A stretch of 64,000 nt of DNA, from NCBI GenBank assembly GCA_030847615.1, contig JAUMIR010000003.1:288480265-288544264 (forward strand). The letters are read 5' to 3'. This DNA comes from Gambelia wislizenii. Its lineage: Eukaryota; Chordata; Lepidosauria; Squamata; Crotaphytidae. Both the position numbers and the translations under genes were made by a program. Under the pieces are notes generated by a model, which saw only the letters and a program-made list of their open reading frames with translations, was not told the DNA's origin and made no database searches. Below, piece after piece: positions 12,763 to 24,802 of this stretch. How positions within the stretch are numbered: position 1 is the stretch's first letter; each line of letters starts with the position of its first letter.

Positions 12763-13488
12763 GTGCTCAAAGCAATCTCAGTTCAAAACACAGGATGTGA
12801 AACTGCCTTGTTTAAACACGCCACAGTTAAATCTAGCCACAGTTTAGGGTTAGATAACAGCACAAAAATCAGTGTGTATAGAGCCATCGTACTGTCTATC
12901 CTCCTTTATGGATCTGAAACATGGGTCACCTATTGCCACCACCTACGACTCCTCGAGCGCTTTCATCAGTGCTGTCTACGCACAATCCTAAATATACACT
13001 GGACTGACTATGTGACGAATGTTGCTGTCCTTGAGCAAGCAGGGATCACCAGCATTGAGGCCATGATATTGAGAACACAGCTGCGCTGGGCAGGGCACGT
13101 TTCTAGGATGGAGGACCATCGCCTCCCAAAAATACTACTCTACGGTGAACTCGCCACGGGTCAGCGTAAGAGGGGCGCTCCAAAAAAGCGATACAAAGAC
13201 TCCCTGAAACAACATCTCAGGCTTGGCCAAATTGATCACCAACAGTGGTCCGCCCTGGCCTCACATCGGGAGGCATGGAGACGCACTATCCACAATGCTG
13301 CAGCCTTATTTGAGAACTCACGACGAACAAGTCTTGGAGAGAAACGACAACGCAGAAAGAATCACAACCCAAAAACATCACCCAAGGAGACCTTCTGCTG
13401 TGCTTTTTGCAACCGGACCTGTTTATCTCGGATTGGCCTTTTTAGTCATCAGCGCGCTTGCAGAAAGCGCGGGATGAGTCCTTCCTGA
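12763..13488 (+). CDS. Reverse transcriptase C-terminal region of a non-LTR retrotransposon (5'-truncated)
   Basis: The frame is 241 codons. The first about 30 residues come from flanking intron DNA; homology begins near [11 protein letters not shown]. Visible blocks are [49 protein letters not shown] and RKRGAPKKRYKDSLKQ. At the C-terminus is a finger-like C-x2-C-x12-H-x3-C (CAFC...HQRAC). The catalytic YADD part of the enzyme is absent, so this cannot be an active polymerase. Similar proteins are common in animal LINEs, but I cannot fix the clade (not Bov-B in detail). It is not a host gene. Confidence 0.7.
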   Translation: MLKAISVQNTGCETALFKHATVKSSHSLGLDNSTKISVYRAIVLSILLYGSETWVTYCHHLRLLERFHQCCLRTILNIHWTDYVTNVAVLEQAGITSIEAMILRTQLRWAGHVSRMEDHRLPKILLYGELATGQRKRGAPKKRYKDSLKQHLRLGQIDHQQWSALASHREAWRRTIHNAAALFENSRRTSLGEKRQRRKNHNPKTSPKETFCCAFCNRTCLSRIGLFSHQRACRKRGMSPS

Positions 13489-13509
13489 ATCTTTTTTTGC
13501 GAAGAAAAG

Positions 13510-13542
<33 letters not shown>
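12855..13542 (+). mobile_element. 3' fragment of the (GA)n-tailed LINE, copy 2, with intact frame
   Basis: This 5'-truncated insertion starts near 12855. Its reading frame runs to the stop at 13486-13488, followed by a very short 3' UTR and a (GA)n tail at 13511-13542. The 5' truncation point nearly coincides with that of copy 3 (29177 on the opposite strand). Confidence 0.8.
13511..13542. repeat. (GA)n microsatellite, 3' tail of LINE copy 2
   Basis: About sixteen AG units directly follow the end of the LINE. Shorter remnants follow the same terminal sequence in the other two copies ('ctctgg' at 10624 and 'ctctcttctgg' at 28531 on the + strand). Confidence 0.9.
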
Positions 13543-13545
<3 letters not shown>

Positions 13546-15610
13546 TGCTGCCAGTTGAAAATGGAAGTGAAAGTTTCTAATCTTCTTGAACCTCAGCTAA
13601 AAGTGGAATGAGAGTTTGTGAGCTAGGATATCCAGAGCAGGCACAATTTTTAAGGCTTACCAATTATACCAAGAATTAGGCATGTCACCTTGTACACTCA
13701 TGGAGAATTGGCACTGTTTCTAAGTTACTCAATATGTTCTTGTTAGGAGTTGAAATTCCATAGACCAAGGCAAAATCTTCAGTGCAAACAGGTTCCTAAT
13801 GGCTGTGGTCCACATTTTACTGTTGTCCCCTAAAAATCCATCCAAGCATTTCTTGGAGGTATTGCTGCATTGGCAGCATCTGCTTCCCCAGAAATCAAGA
13901 AATTATTTAAAAGGAAATGTTCCTTATCTCTGGTGCTCTGTTGTTTTCCTTAAGCTGCCAGCAAAATGAAACACTGCCTTTGGGTTTTTGCCAAGCATTG
14001 GTCTTATTAGTGGGTTGAGCGGATTAGTGCTACCTTAAAATGGTAGGCATTAACTGTTTTACTGCTGATAGTGGAGTGTCATAGTCCTCCTTTTTGATTT
14101 GAACTGGTGACTTAGTTTCTAACACTTTTTAAAAGTTTTTTTTGTTTTAAACAGCCATTGTCATCAGCAATAGATGTTTATGAGTGACTGCATTATATCC
14201 AAAGGTACTGCAAATGCTAAAAAACTTAGAACTTTCAACATAATTATCAAATCTCTTATCTGTTTTAATACATTTCTTTAAGGAAGTCCAGGACTTAATT
14301 ATTAGGCTGTGGTGGAGGCATAGGATTTGAAAAACTAGTTTCAAATGCAGGAACCTTAGACTGTTTTTGGAAAATACTACCTCTGAGTTCTCTTCCTCAT
14401 CAAAAAATGTACAGAGCTGTGAACATCAAGCTGTTTCGTATCTCATAATTATCAACTTTGTTGTGACGATTAATATCACAGATTAGAAATGGATTATGGT
14501 TAAGTTTAATAGTGGTAAGTTATATTTCTTGGAAATTTGATGGTTGATTGTTGTTCTGCATCACTTCTAGCATGAGCAGGGTTTTGAAGAAATATTTATT
14601 GCACAAACATAATTGTAGCATCTTCCATAAAATCCGGTATTAAGTATTCATGATCAATATTAAACAATCACATTTCCAGTGTGTACAGTGAGGTGGTAAA
14701 ATAAGCTGTCACTACAAAACAAAAACATGGGCAATCATAGGCAACAAAAAGCAGGTATACAAGACTTTTGGTAGTACAGTATATGTAATTTAGTTCTTGG
14801 TTTAGCATTTTCAGTGGCATAGCTGAAAGATTTTTACAATGGGATATAATTTATTTCATTCCAACTAGAGCTGGAATTGCAATAACATGACATTGGGGCA
14901 CTTTGCCCTCCTCTCTGCAACCTTTCTCCGCCTCTGGTATCTTTGGCATTAAAATGTGGTGGCAACTTGAGTTACTATAGTCCAGGCAAGTTCTAAAGCA
15001 TCCTTCTGTACCATAGAGCAAGATGAGACCACAGGATAGAGAGTTCTTTCCACTGCCACTGCTGAAATAAATAACAGGAAGGAGGACACTGGTAGTTTCA
15101 CTGTGCAGATGGAAGTAGAGGATTCTGTGGCCATGAAGATCCCATGGCTGATGCAAAAATGGGTTTGAAAGGGCTCCATGTTGGCCACCTATACGGATAG
15201 GCTTGAATGTGTTTGCAGGGTAGAAATTGAAGTAATTTTTCATAAAGATTTTTTTAAACAAAAAACTACAATCTGTTTCACATAATAAGAAGGGGATTTG
15301 TATTTAACCTGCTATATTTTACCCATAGCACATATCTTAAATTAGACCTTACTTAATACCTTGGTGCTAAGTGGGATGTAGTATTAATGCTGGCGTAGAA
15401 GTTGAGAAGAACATGAAATTAAAACTTCGTAAGAAATATTAAATGTTAAAGCATTCAGTGTTATTCTGAAAATGGAGGGTCTGTGAGGAAGCATAAAAAT
15501 TAGGATAAAGTTGTTGCATTTTAAGCTCCAGGACATCTGTTACTTACTCCTCATTTAGCCCTTAACCTCAGCAGTTTGGATGTACAGTAAAGCACTACTG
15601 CTCCATGGTA

Positions 15611-15842
15611 CAGCCAGCCCTCCTTATCCACGGATTCTGCATTTACTGATTCAACCAACCATGGTTCCAAAATATTCAAAATAAAAATTCAAAAAAGCAA
15701 ACCTTGATTTTGCTGATTCATATAAAGGATGCCATTTTACTATACCATTGTATATACATATAATGGGACTTGAGCATCCATGTATTTTGGTATCCACAGG
15801 GGGTCCTTGAACCAAACCCCAGTGGATACCAAGGGCCCCCTG
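15611..15842. mobile_element. Pogo/Tigger-like MITE, TA-flanked
   Basis: This 232-bp palindromic element is flanked by TA on both sides. The left end is 'cagccagccctccttatccacgg' and the right end is 'ccacaggg..cccctg'. The 'tatccacgg' and 'ggttccaaaat' motifs resemble vertebrate Tigger-derived MITEs. No coding capacity. Confidence 0.75.
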
Positions 15843-15867
15843 TACTGCCTACTAAGATTTGGAACTA

Positions 15868-17017
15868 AGGGTGCATATACACTGTAGAAATAATGCAGTT
15901 TGATATCATTTTAACTGCTATGGCTCCATCCTACAGAATCCTGGGCTGTATTTACACGGCAGGTTTTATTATGATAAATTGCGCTTTAGTGCTTTTCCGC
16001 ATCAGTGGTGGGTAGTTTACACGGTCTATAGAGGAAACAGCTGTATTTTGTTGCACTTTGTTTTTTCTTGCTTTGAGATTCACACAGCCAAATGTGGTGG
16101 GGGCATGGCCAAGCATTGGAGAGAAGACAAAGGAATGCCATAGGAATGTCTGCCCTGGCCCCAACTCTGTGGTTAACAGCTTAGAGGCAAAGAATGTCAC
16201 ATTTTGCCTCTTCCCCCCAGCTCCCTGCCCACAAATCAAACTCCAAATGGAAGGTTTTTTCTCCTTGCTTAACAGCTGATTGACAAAGGGGCCAGTTACA
16301 GGACAGGATAAAGTGAGCGAAATTCCGGATTTCCCGCCTTAAAGGAGGGAGACCATGGAGGAGATGAATAATTAAGTGGGAAGGAAAGCAGACACACACA
16401 CACACACAAGCAGCTGGCTAGGATTCCTTTGCTCTGCATTGCTTTTCCCATGCTAAAAGCAAGCCAGTTGGCTGGATGTTTAAAGCAAACAGTAGACACA
16501 AAGGATTTTAAGATTTCCTGAGTCTCCCTCCTGACTCCACATCTAACCAGCCCACCCCTTCATCATAAGAACCAATCACAGTGCAGCTTTGCTGCAACTG
16601 TATTGGGAAGATTGCTGATTATTCACACGGACTTGCCGTTCACACTAGCAATAATGCGCTAAGTCGAGCTACTTTTCAAATAAACCGGCAAAAGTAGTGA
16701 CATCCCTTGTCACGCTACATTTGGGTATTTTGACTTCCCCCCTTCTGAATGAGGCGATACTGTGGCTCGATCCGTGGGAACAATGAGCAATCTTAGCGGT
16801 ATATTTAGGGGAATATTTGCCCGTGTAAATGCAGCCCTGGGGTTTATAGTTTTGTGAGGCACTAGCACTCTTTGGCAGAGAAGGCTAAAGACCTTGTAAA
16901 ACTACAAACCCCCAGATTCCATAGGATGGAGCTACAAACCCCCGGATTCCATAAGATGGATCTACATCACTTAAAGTGGTGTGAAGCCACATTATTTCTA
17001 CAGTGTAGATGCACCCT
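15868..17017. mobile_element. Palindromic hAT-like MITE split by a second transposon
   Basis: The outer element consists of 15868-15944 and 16836-17017. The left arm begins 'agggtgcatatacactgtag' and the right arm ends with the near-exact reverse complement, 'ctacagtgtagatgcaccct'. The right arm also carries a short internal duplication of 'ctacaaaccccc.gattccata' (16904-16960). It was interrupted by the element at 15945-16835. Confidence 0.8.
15945..16835. mobile_element. Unclassified 891-bp DNA transposon nested in a hAT-like MITE
   Basis: The terminal inverted repeats are 'gctgtatttacacgg' on the left and 'ccgtgtaaatgcagc' on the right. Both junctions carry the pentamer CCTGG (15940-15944 and 16836-16840), probably a target-site duplication. 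The interior holds an (AC)n run at 16391-16408 and no long frame, so it is non-autonomous. The superfamily is not recognised. Confidence 0.7.
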
Positions 17018-18242
17018 AAGTGAGCAAAAAGTTGTTCACCTTGATGCAGTTCTGTATGGTAGGGCTCATGGTGAGAACTGATGTTTCCACTCTCCTCCCA
17101 TTATGCTATATGAATAGTTGTGTTTCAGGGACACATACTGAGAATATCCATATCTCCAACCCTAATTTCCATCCTCTTTTTCAAGGAGACTTGAATCTAT
17201 CAGGGACTTTTTGCATGAAGTGTGTGTGTTCTCCCTGAGATAAGCCCTTCCCAATGGATAAGCCATAATGTAAGGAATTTTGCATTTCCTCATAATACTC
17301 AGACACACACACATAGTGGCAGAGATTTTCAACTTACTTCTTTTGTGGTGGTGAAAAGTCAATAGAGACTGGATAGTAATTGCATGGCCTGTATGCCCCC
17401 AGAGTCCTTAGCCATTATTTAACAATTCTTAGGATGGGGTATAAATTTATGTATCTTGAATGCCTTGAAGTGTGGTGTACAAATAGTCTCTCCATCAAGG
17501 CAGATCACAGCTATTTCACATCCTGTGGGGTTACTAGGGCCAGTGTCACTCTCCCTCCAATGGAGTCACCAGGCACGGTTCAACCTTTCCTCATCCCCCA
17601 TTGCAGCCAGTGTTCACATCATCATAGTAAGTTGTATATAGTTCATCACCTGATGGCAAACCTGACGGTGATGAGTTTCTCTAATTTAGCTGGGCAAGTC
17701 TTCAGACAGCAGGCATGCAGTCCACTGCTTGATCCATACCCAAAGCCTTACCAGCTTGATAGAACCTGCTGGAGTTTATGCTACACTGTGAGAACCATTG
17801 AGAGTTCAGGATCACTTCTGCACCATGACAGAATAGAAGGACTACAGGTGTATTAGAAAAAGTAAGATAAAATGTTGGTTTAGGGTTTCTCTGGAATATT
17901 TTAGTTTCTGGTGTCTTGGTTTTTCGGAAGGATTAGAAGGCTTTCTTGTGTTACTGTTTGTTGAAACAAAAAGAGGAAAACAGGTGGCATACAAGATGGC
18001 CAATGTCCATAGTATTGATTTCAGTCTTAGTATGTGTCAGTTTCGATCACATTTTTGAGATTAGAAAAGCTAGGATGCTTCTGCTAATTGTTTCAGGGCT
18101 TTGTGAGCACAAAAAATGCATGCGCACACACTGCAGACTGGATAGTTAAATAGGCACTGAGGGATGAAGTTTGCATAATTCATCATGGATTACCACTAGT
18201 TACCATTGAAATCTTTTACTATACCTTAGTAAGATGGATGTA

Positions 18243-18464
18243 CAGTTGTCCCTTCACATTCGCTGGGGTTTGGTTCCAGGACCCCCCGTGAATATCCAAA
18301 TCCGTGAATACTCAAATCCCATTATATGCAATGGCATAGTGTCCCTTATATAAGATAGCAAAATCAAGGCTTGCTTTATTGATTTTTATTTTTTAAAGAA
18401 TATTTTCAAGCCATGAGTACTTAAATCCGTGAATGCCAAATCCGTGAATGTGGAGGGGCAACTG
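18243..18464. mobile_element. Pogo/Tigger-like MITE, TA-flanked
   Basis: The ends are 'cagttgtcccttcacattcg' and 'gtggaggggcaactg', with TA on both sides; length 222 bp. The core, 'cttatataagat.gcaaaatcaagg.ttgctt', is shared with the copy at 33230-33454. Confidence 0.85.
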
Positions 18465-18486
18465 TACTTTTTCTCTGTACATAATA

Positions 18487-18969
18487 TAGTCGTCCCTTCA
18501 CATTCATGGGGGTTAGGGGAGGAAGACCCCCGCGAATGTGAAAAAACCATGAATAATAATAGTCCTCCCCCACCCGCCTGCAACAACCCACCCCATCGCC
18601 ACTCACTCTCACCCACACCCACCCTTCCCAAATTGGTGATGGGGGCTCCTGAAGTCCCCGTCGTCACTCACTCCCACCCATCCCGCCCTTCCCAAAGTGG
18701 TGACGGGGGCTTCAGGAGCCCCCGTCGCCACTCACTCCCAACCACCCCTGCCTGTTCCAAGGTGGTGAAGGGGGCCCCTCGCTGCCTTGGGAAGGGACTG
18801 GGGTGGAGAGAGGGAGGGAGGCTTTCCATCCTCCCTTCCCAAGGCAGCGACAGGCTTCATGAGAAACCCTTCACTGCCTTGGGAAGGGACGGGTGGAGAG
18901 GGGGGGCAAGCAGCTTTCCGCGAATAATCAAAACCGCGAATGAAAGTCGTGAATGTGGAGGAGCAACTG
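18487..18969. mobile_element. Pogo/Tigger-like MITE with GC-rich minisatellite core
   Basis: The termini match the neighbouring copy ('gtcgtcccttcacattc' and 'gaatgtggaggagcaactg'), but the 483-bp element has a GC-rich core. The core carries repeats of 'cactcactcccacccatcccgcccttcccaaa.tggtgacgggg' and 'ccttgggaagggac'. Frames crossing it are by-products of the repeats. Confidence 0.8.
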
Positions 18970-20152
18970 TACTGTAATATGAATGCAAGCAATGTTTGCT
19001 GGCTTTGAACGAAGTATGCTTCCTTGAAAGGATAAAGAAAAAGCTATCTTCTCCCCATGCAGCCTCTGACAAGTAAGAATTGTGGACTTACCATGCAGGA
19101 AAAGGCCTAGTAGAGCCTTAAGAAACATACTTTCTGTTGCCTTTTTGAGACATTAATAGTGCGTGCCTCACATTGGATGTGCCACAAATCAATGGAAGCA
19201 TACCAGAATTTGTGTGACATACCGAAATTTGCTTTCACTGGGCACAGCTGCAGTTTCTTGTTTGTGCTGTCCTACTAGTTCAGTTAGTATTGGTGCTGTT
19301 CCCTAATATGGACTCGAAAGCAAGACTCACTGTCTAACAGGGAACTCTGTAACCTTTTCATTAAGATTTTCAGGACATGACACCTGAGTCCACACTCTAG
19401 ATTGCATAGTGATTATCAGCACCATGATTATAGTTGGAGAAAGCTGCTACTCTGACTCTTACTGATAGTCAATAAGAGCAATGTTTTCAAATATTTCAGC
19501 AGAGAAAAAAATATATTCTTTTAAAACAACAAAGGAGGGATTTCAAAAGCTGCTGTAAGCATTTGATATTCAGATATGAAATAAAACGTTTATCCCCACT
19601 ATGTCATGTGTACGTGAATATGATGCCTTTGATAGGTTGTGCTCCATTCAGATATGTAATGAAAGGATTTACATAGACATGGAAAAGTATATGGGTTTGA
19701 GTAAAAATATTTAGTAACTTTACATTTGGAAAATCAGAAGACCCACAGTACAATACTATACTAGATGACTAAATAAGTTGATTTACTATAAGGCACTTTA
19801 TGTTACAATTGCTCATAGGCAAACATGAGGGAATCCCAAAATATTTATCTATTCATTTAGAAATATTTATAAAGTGCTTAGGTCCAAAGATATCAAACTG
19901 GCATGGAATATAAATAAAGCCTACCATTTACACAGTACACAAAATTGAAATATAACATTCATGTTGTCTGTGAAGTAGACAACAGTAGGCTGGACTGTAC
20001 AGAAACACTTGCATAATTATGTTTTTGACATGTGTCTACAATGAAAACAAAATGTGAAACCATGTTGTATTGCACATAGTGGATGCTGCAGTGCTAAGGG
20101 CCCTGCTCCAAGCATTTGCAAAGTGGACCATGGCATGTGGCATCACCGGGGA

Positions 20153-20615
20153 CCTCTTCACACTACATGATTATAGTGCTATGAGTCCACTTAAACTGTC
20201 GTGATCCCATCCTGTAGACTCCTGTGATCTGCAGTTTACAGAGGGGCATTTAGAATTCTCTGCCAGTGAACTCTTAATTCCTCCCCAAACTACAAATCCC
20301 AGTATTGCTTAGGATGTAGTTGTGGCAGTTAAAGTAGGATTATGTGTGCATGCCCTCAAGTTGCCAGTCGACATATGACAGCCCCATGAATTTCATAGCG
20401 TTTTCTTAGGCAAGGAATACTCAGAGGTGATTTGCCAGTTCCTTCCTCTGAAATACAGCCTGCATCATCTGGTATTCATTGTTTGTTTCCCATCCAAGTA
20501 CTAACCAGGGCTGACCCTGCTTAGCTTCCAAGATCAGACAAGTTCTAGTACCTTTAGGGTATTTAGTCCCTACAGTGGGATCATCGTGCTATAATTGTGT
20601 ATTGTGAAAGGGCCT
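20153..20615. mobile_element. hAT-like MITE interrupted by a 5S-headed SINE
   Basis: The left end is 'cctcttcacactacatgattatagtgctatga'. The right end (20581-20615) is its degraded inverse, 'tcatcgtgctataattgtgtattgtgaaaggg'. The interior left arm has 'ccccaaactacaaatccc'. The SINE at 20341-20575 lies between the arms. Confidence 0.65.
20341..20575 (-). mobile_element. 5S-rRNA-headed SINE (5S-Sauria type)
   Basis: Read on the minus strand, 'tctgatcttggaagctaagcagggtcag' and 'tggttagtacttggatggg' match the 3' half of 5S ribosomal RNA, which holds its internal RNA polymerase III promoter. The body and tail then match the Sauria-type SINE ('cctaagaaaacgctatgaaattcatggggc', as read on minus). 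Such chimeras are known from lizards. Confidence 0.8.
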
Positions 20616-20935
20616 CAGGAGAGCCTGTCCAAACCACCTTAAGGACTTGATGAGTTTATAAAGGAGAGGAAGCCTCTGAGATCCCAAGGATTTTATAAAC
20701 TAACAATAAAACCTTAAACTTGAACTATTAGCAAATAGGCAGCCACTGCAGTTCATTTAAGCAGAAGTGTTGATTAACAAGAAAACATTGATTTGGGGCA
20801 ATTAGGAAGTATTTTTTCAGGTGATTACCATGGAACCGGATGTTTTAGAACCCTATCTCAGCAGTCAGAGAAATGTTGGGTTTCACAAGTCTAATCAAAA
20901 TCTTTTGTATGGACACTTGTTCCTACCTGATGTCA

Positions 20936-21243
20936 CGCTGAGGATGGAGCACGCTTGTTTTCTGCTGCTCCAGAGACTGGAACACGGAGCAATGGGTGCA
21001 AGCTCCAGGAACAGAGATTCCACCTCAACATGAGGAGGAACTTTTTGACAGTAAGAGCTGTTCGGCAGTGGAACACACTCCCTCGGAGCGTGGTGGGGTC
21101 TCCTTCCTTGGAGGTCTTTAAACAGAGGCTGGATTACCATCTGTCGGGGATGCTTTGATCAAGATTTCCTGCGTGGCAGGGGGGTTGGACTGGATGGCCC
21201 TTGTGGTCTCTTCCAACTCTGCAATTCTATGATTCTATGATTC
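20936..21243 (+). mobile_element. CR1 LINE 3' end
   Basis: A 5'-truncated copy ending in the diagnostic CR1 octamer-like repeat ATTCTATG (21223-21243). It encodes a remnant of the reverse transcriptase C-terminus ([21 protein letters not shown]). A related copy lies at 57055-57313 on the other strand. Confidence 0.9.
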
Positions 21244-21247
21244 ATTC

Positions 21248-21249
<2 letters not shown>

Positions 21250-21282
<33 letters not shown>
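21250..21282. repeat. (TA)n microsatellite
   Basis: About sixteen TA units directly downstream of the CR1 end. Confidence 0.95.
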
Positions 21283-21285
<3 letters not shown>

Positions 21286-21667
21286 GAAAACGATGTTACA
21301 GGAAAAAGATTTCAGAGAGGAGGATTGTAATATAATCCTTTTGGGCTGTAGGCAATATGGCTCAGGAGTTAAATTGACTTTTAAAATATGTGCATGATCA
21401 GTGGTGCACGCTTGTTTTTCAAAATAACACGTGATTTTATAATCTTTGCATCCTCTGTTTGTTTATATACTGGTAGACTGGAATAACTCTAATCTTTGCA
21501 TGCTTTCCTCATTTACTATTAAACCCTTTACCTGTTTGTGCTTCCTCTGCAGTGCAGAAAAATCTTTTCTTCATGAAACTAGACACACACATACACTCTT
21601 CTAGTAGATTGTTGCTTTGAGTGGCCACGCTGTGTTGAAAGTGTACCAGTGCTTCACTTTTAAGTAA

Positions 21668-21850
<183 letters not shown>

Positions 21851-24414
21851 TGAGTTCCTTTACTTACTTAATTTCCCCCACTTGTTTTTTTTTTCTCTGT
21901 GGTGTTAGCTGTGTTCACTCATAATGGGAAATGATAATTTAGTGCTATGGGGGTGAAACATTGGGTGAACCTTGCTCATTTCCTCTCCTTTCTTAACAGC
22001 TACAGGAGTCAAGCTTTCATTGTTCTTTTTCTTTCTATGTTGTCAGGCCACACCAAGCCATCAGGGCCATTTTTGTGGGTAATGCATCTCTCTTGACCAT
22101 CCTCTCTGCCCTGTTCCTTGTTGAACAACAACAACAAAAAATGCTGGAAAGGGGGAGTTGCTAATCTGGGCAATTGCTAGGAGTGATGGGTTTTCTCTGC
22201 AACAAGGTACAGGCCTCTTCTCCCCTGCTCTCAGATCTTGCCTTAGTCCCCAGCCCCCCCATGAAGGGGTTTTATAAAAAGTGTACTTCCAGACACTTTA
22301 GGCTATTTAGGAAGTAATTGCTAAAGATTATAAGCCTTTGATTTGAATGCTGGCTTTCTTACCAACAGTGAAGGAAGAAGAGTTAGTATGATGTAACCCA
22401 CAGCCTGGAAGAGTTATATTTGGACTACAGTTCTCAGTGTCTCCAATCCAGCATGGCCATGTTGGTTGGGGTGCAGGGAGTTATAGTTTCAAAAAGTAAC
22501 TTCTGGCTTCACCTGTAGGCTAGTTGTTTCCATCAAACCACTGGAAAATAAATTTTTGCTTAGGGTTTGTGCAAGGTGAAGTGACATCAACCAGCATCTC
22601 TAATGTTTACCTGTTAGAGGGATTCTGATGTACCCCATTAAAGCTAAACCTGTGAAGTATGTGTGACAGCCAGAAAAGATGCTCCACAGAAATATTGGAA
22701 GCATCTGTATTGCTTCTCCATGTGATGGTGAGGATCCTGACTCATGTCAGATGTAGCTCCACCCTCTTCTAGTCAGTGCTTTTAAATGAAGACATTAGCT
22801 TTAAAACAACATTCTCATTAAAAATTGCAACCAAACTCACATCGTGCACACTGATTTCAATGTGTCTGTTTTCTTTTGTTTTGTTTTGTTTTACAACTAG
22901 GCAAACTGTGTTTAATTACTGTTGAAATCACTGGGACAAGTTGGTCACAGCTTAAGTGCAATCATTGTAGTCAGGATTGAGCCTCTATCCAAGGGTGTAA
23001 AATGCATAGCCCTCAAGATTCTGTTTCACTCCAGTTCTTCATCCCTTTGTGAAATGGCCATTGGTCATCTTTGAAGTATGTTGTGGTGCAACACCTTATG
23101 GAGGGCCACAGATTCCCCATCCCTCCCTTTATCTCAAGCATATGGAGGGATGTATTGTTTCTTCTATTTAGTCTCATACAGATTACTCCCTGGCACCTGT
23201 CTTTGTGGCCTGAAACAAATACCTCCTTTTCACATTGGTCCTGAAGTGACTGTAGAAGCACAGTTAGAGTATCTCTGGGCTTGTTTGAGCTATTCCACAA
23301 TACTGGCCTGTTTTATAGTCTTCTTCAAATAATTTGTGCAGGTATTTGCACATTTGTTCATTTTGTTTATTTACTTGTCCATAGAAATGATATTTTAACA
23401 ATAGCTATGTTTGTATTTTCTTCAACTGAAAAAATTCTCTAAGTCAAAAAATTACCTGTACTAGCATGTTAATAACTCTAAAGTCTCATTGTATATAATA
23501 TTTAGACCCCTACCAGTGAAACAGAACCCCATGCTTGTAAGGTATAAATGAGATTAAAGTGATTAGAATTTGTCTTAATAATGGATCACATTCTGTTGTT
23601 CCCTCTATCCTTTCCCAAAACACACAAACACACACAATTGTCTCATGCTGTCTGCCCTGAATTCTGAGGACTGTTTGACTTTGAAATGGCTGGCTTCTTT
23701 AAATCTTTACCCAGAAGTTGTCATTTTCCCTGCATGGAAGAGCCAAGTCTTTGAAGTATCATAAATCTGTATGGCTCTGATAGCTTTGTGTTTTCATTGA
23801 AGAAAAATAGCTTTATAAGCGCATATAGGAGAACTTCATGGTCCTCAGGCATCCCATCTTCATTGAATGTGCATCTTTCTCTTGATCCCCCCCCCTTGTT
23901 ACTATGTATATAGGTGTTCCCCCTCATACACATACAGACATACACTGTAAACCTCCTTTTTTGCATACTCATATTTTTTGTAAACCTGTGATCTTCAGTA
24001 AGAAGGAGGAAGAGGAAGAAGATAATTTTCCCCATGTGGTACCAGTGTGCATAGATGGTGTCTGGCAAAAGCAGCTGCATTTCCTGACCAGTTAGTAAAA
24101 AAAGACCATCCAGATTTTACTTAGGACAAAAACATAGCCTTCTAAAACAACAGCTTGGAACAGTATCCTCTTATAAAGATAATCATCTTGTTCAAGTTCT
24201 GCACAGCTAAATCCTGGGTTTTCATATTTACATCTCCAACCAGTCATCGGAGCTGTCATTTTTATAGTTGTGTGTTCCCTGTCCTGAAAGTTTTGGAGCA
24301 GTGTTAAGCGCCTGTGAGCATTTGTACACACTGAATACTGCTTTACCACATAGGGAGCAGTATTTGTTTCTTCAATGTGTTTTAGGCAATTGCCTGTGGT
24401 GTTAAATTTCCATA

Positions 24415-24802
24415 CAGTAGGGTCCTCTATCCATGGAGGATTGGTTCCAGGCCCCACCGCAGATTAAAAAATCCACGGATAATAGTGAAAGCCAGACTTC
24501 CCTCGCCACCACCAGTGGAAGCCCCACAGAGAAAGAAGAAAGGAGGCAAGCTCACTTCCTCCCTCCCCTGTCCAACCCTCCTGCCAGCTCCACTGCACCG
24601 CTAGAACCCTCCTGAGGGAAGGGAGGGAGAAGGTAAACTCTCCTCCTCCCCGCCAGCTCCACCGTGCCACCAGAACCCACCCACCACCCACGAAGAAGGG
24701 AGAAAGAAGCAAGCTCTCCTCTTCCCCACCCTCCTCTGTCCACCACAGCCCTGCCATTGCCATCCGCAGATAAATGAATCAGTGGATACGGTGGTGGCAC
24801 TG
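24415..24802. mobile_element. Pogo/Tigger-like MITE, GC-rich core
   Basis: The ends 'cagtagggtcctctatccatgg' and 'cagtggatacggtggtggcactg' are flanked by TA (24413-24414 and 24803-24804). The core is rich in 'ctcctcctccc' and 'ccaccag' and carries no gene. Confidence 0.75.

Noticed and set aside
14851..15261. Two overlapping minus-strand frames of 136 and 79 codons in intron 7
   Set aside because: No domain or family is recognised, composition is not protein-like over the full length, and no splice or promoter context supports a gene.
18386..19128. Many overlapping frames of 65-182 codons on both strands
   Set aside because: They lie in the GC-rich minisatellite core of a MITE, and similar frames appear on both strands at once.
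20955..21158. 67-codon frame that could be read as a host protein
   Set aside because: It is the C-terminal remnant of CR1 reverse transcriptase.
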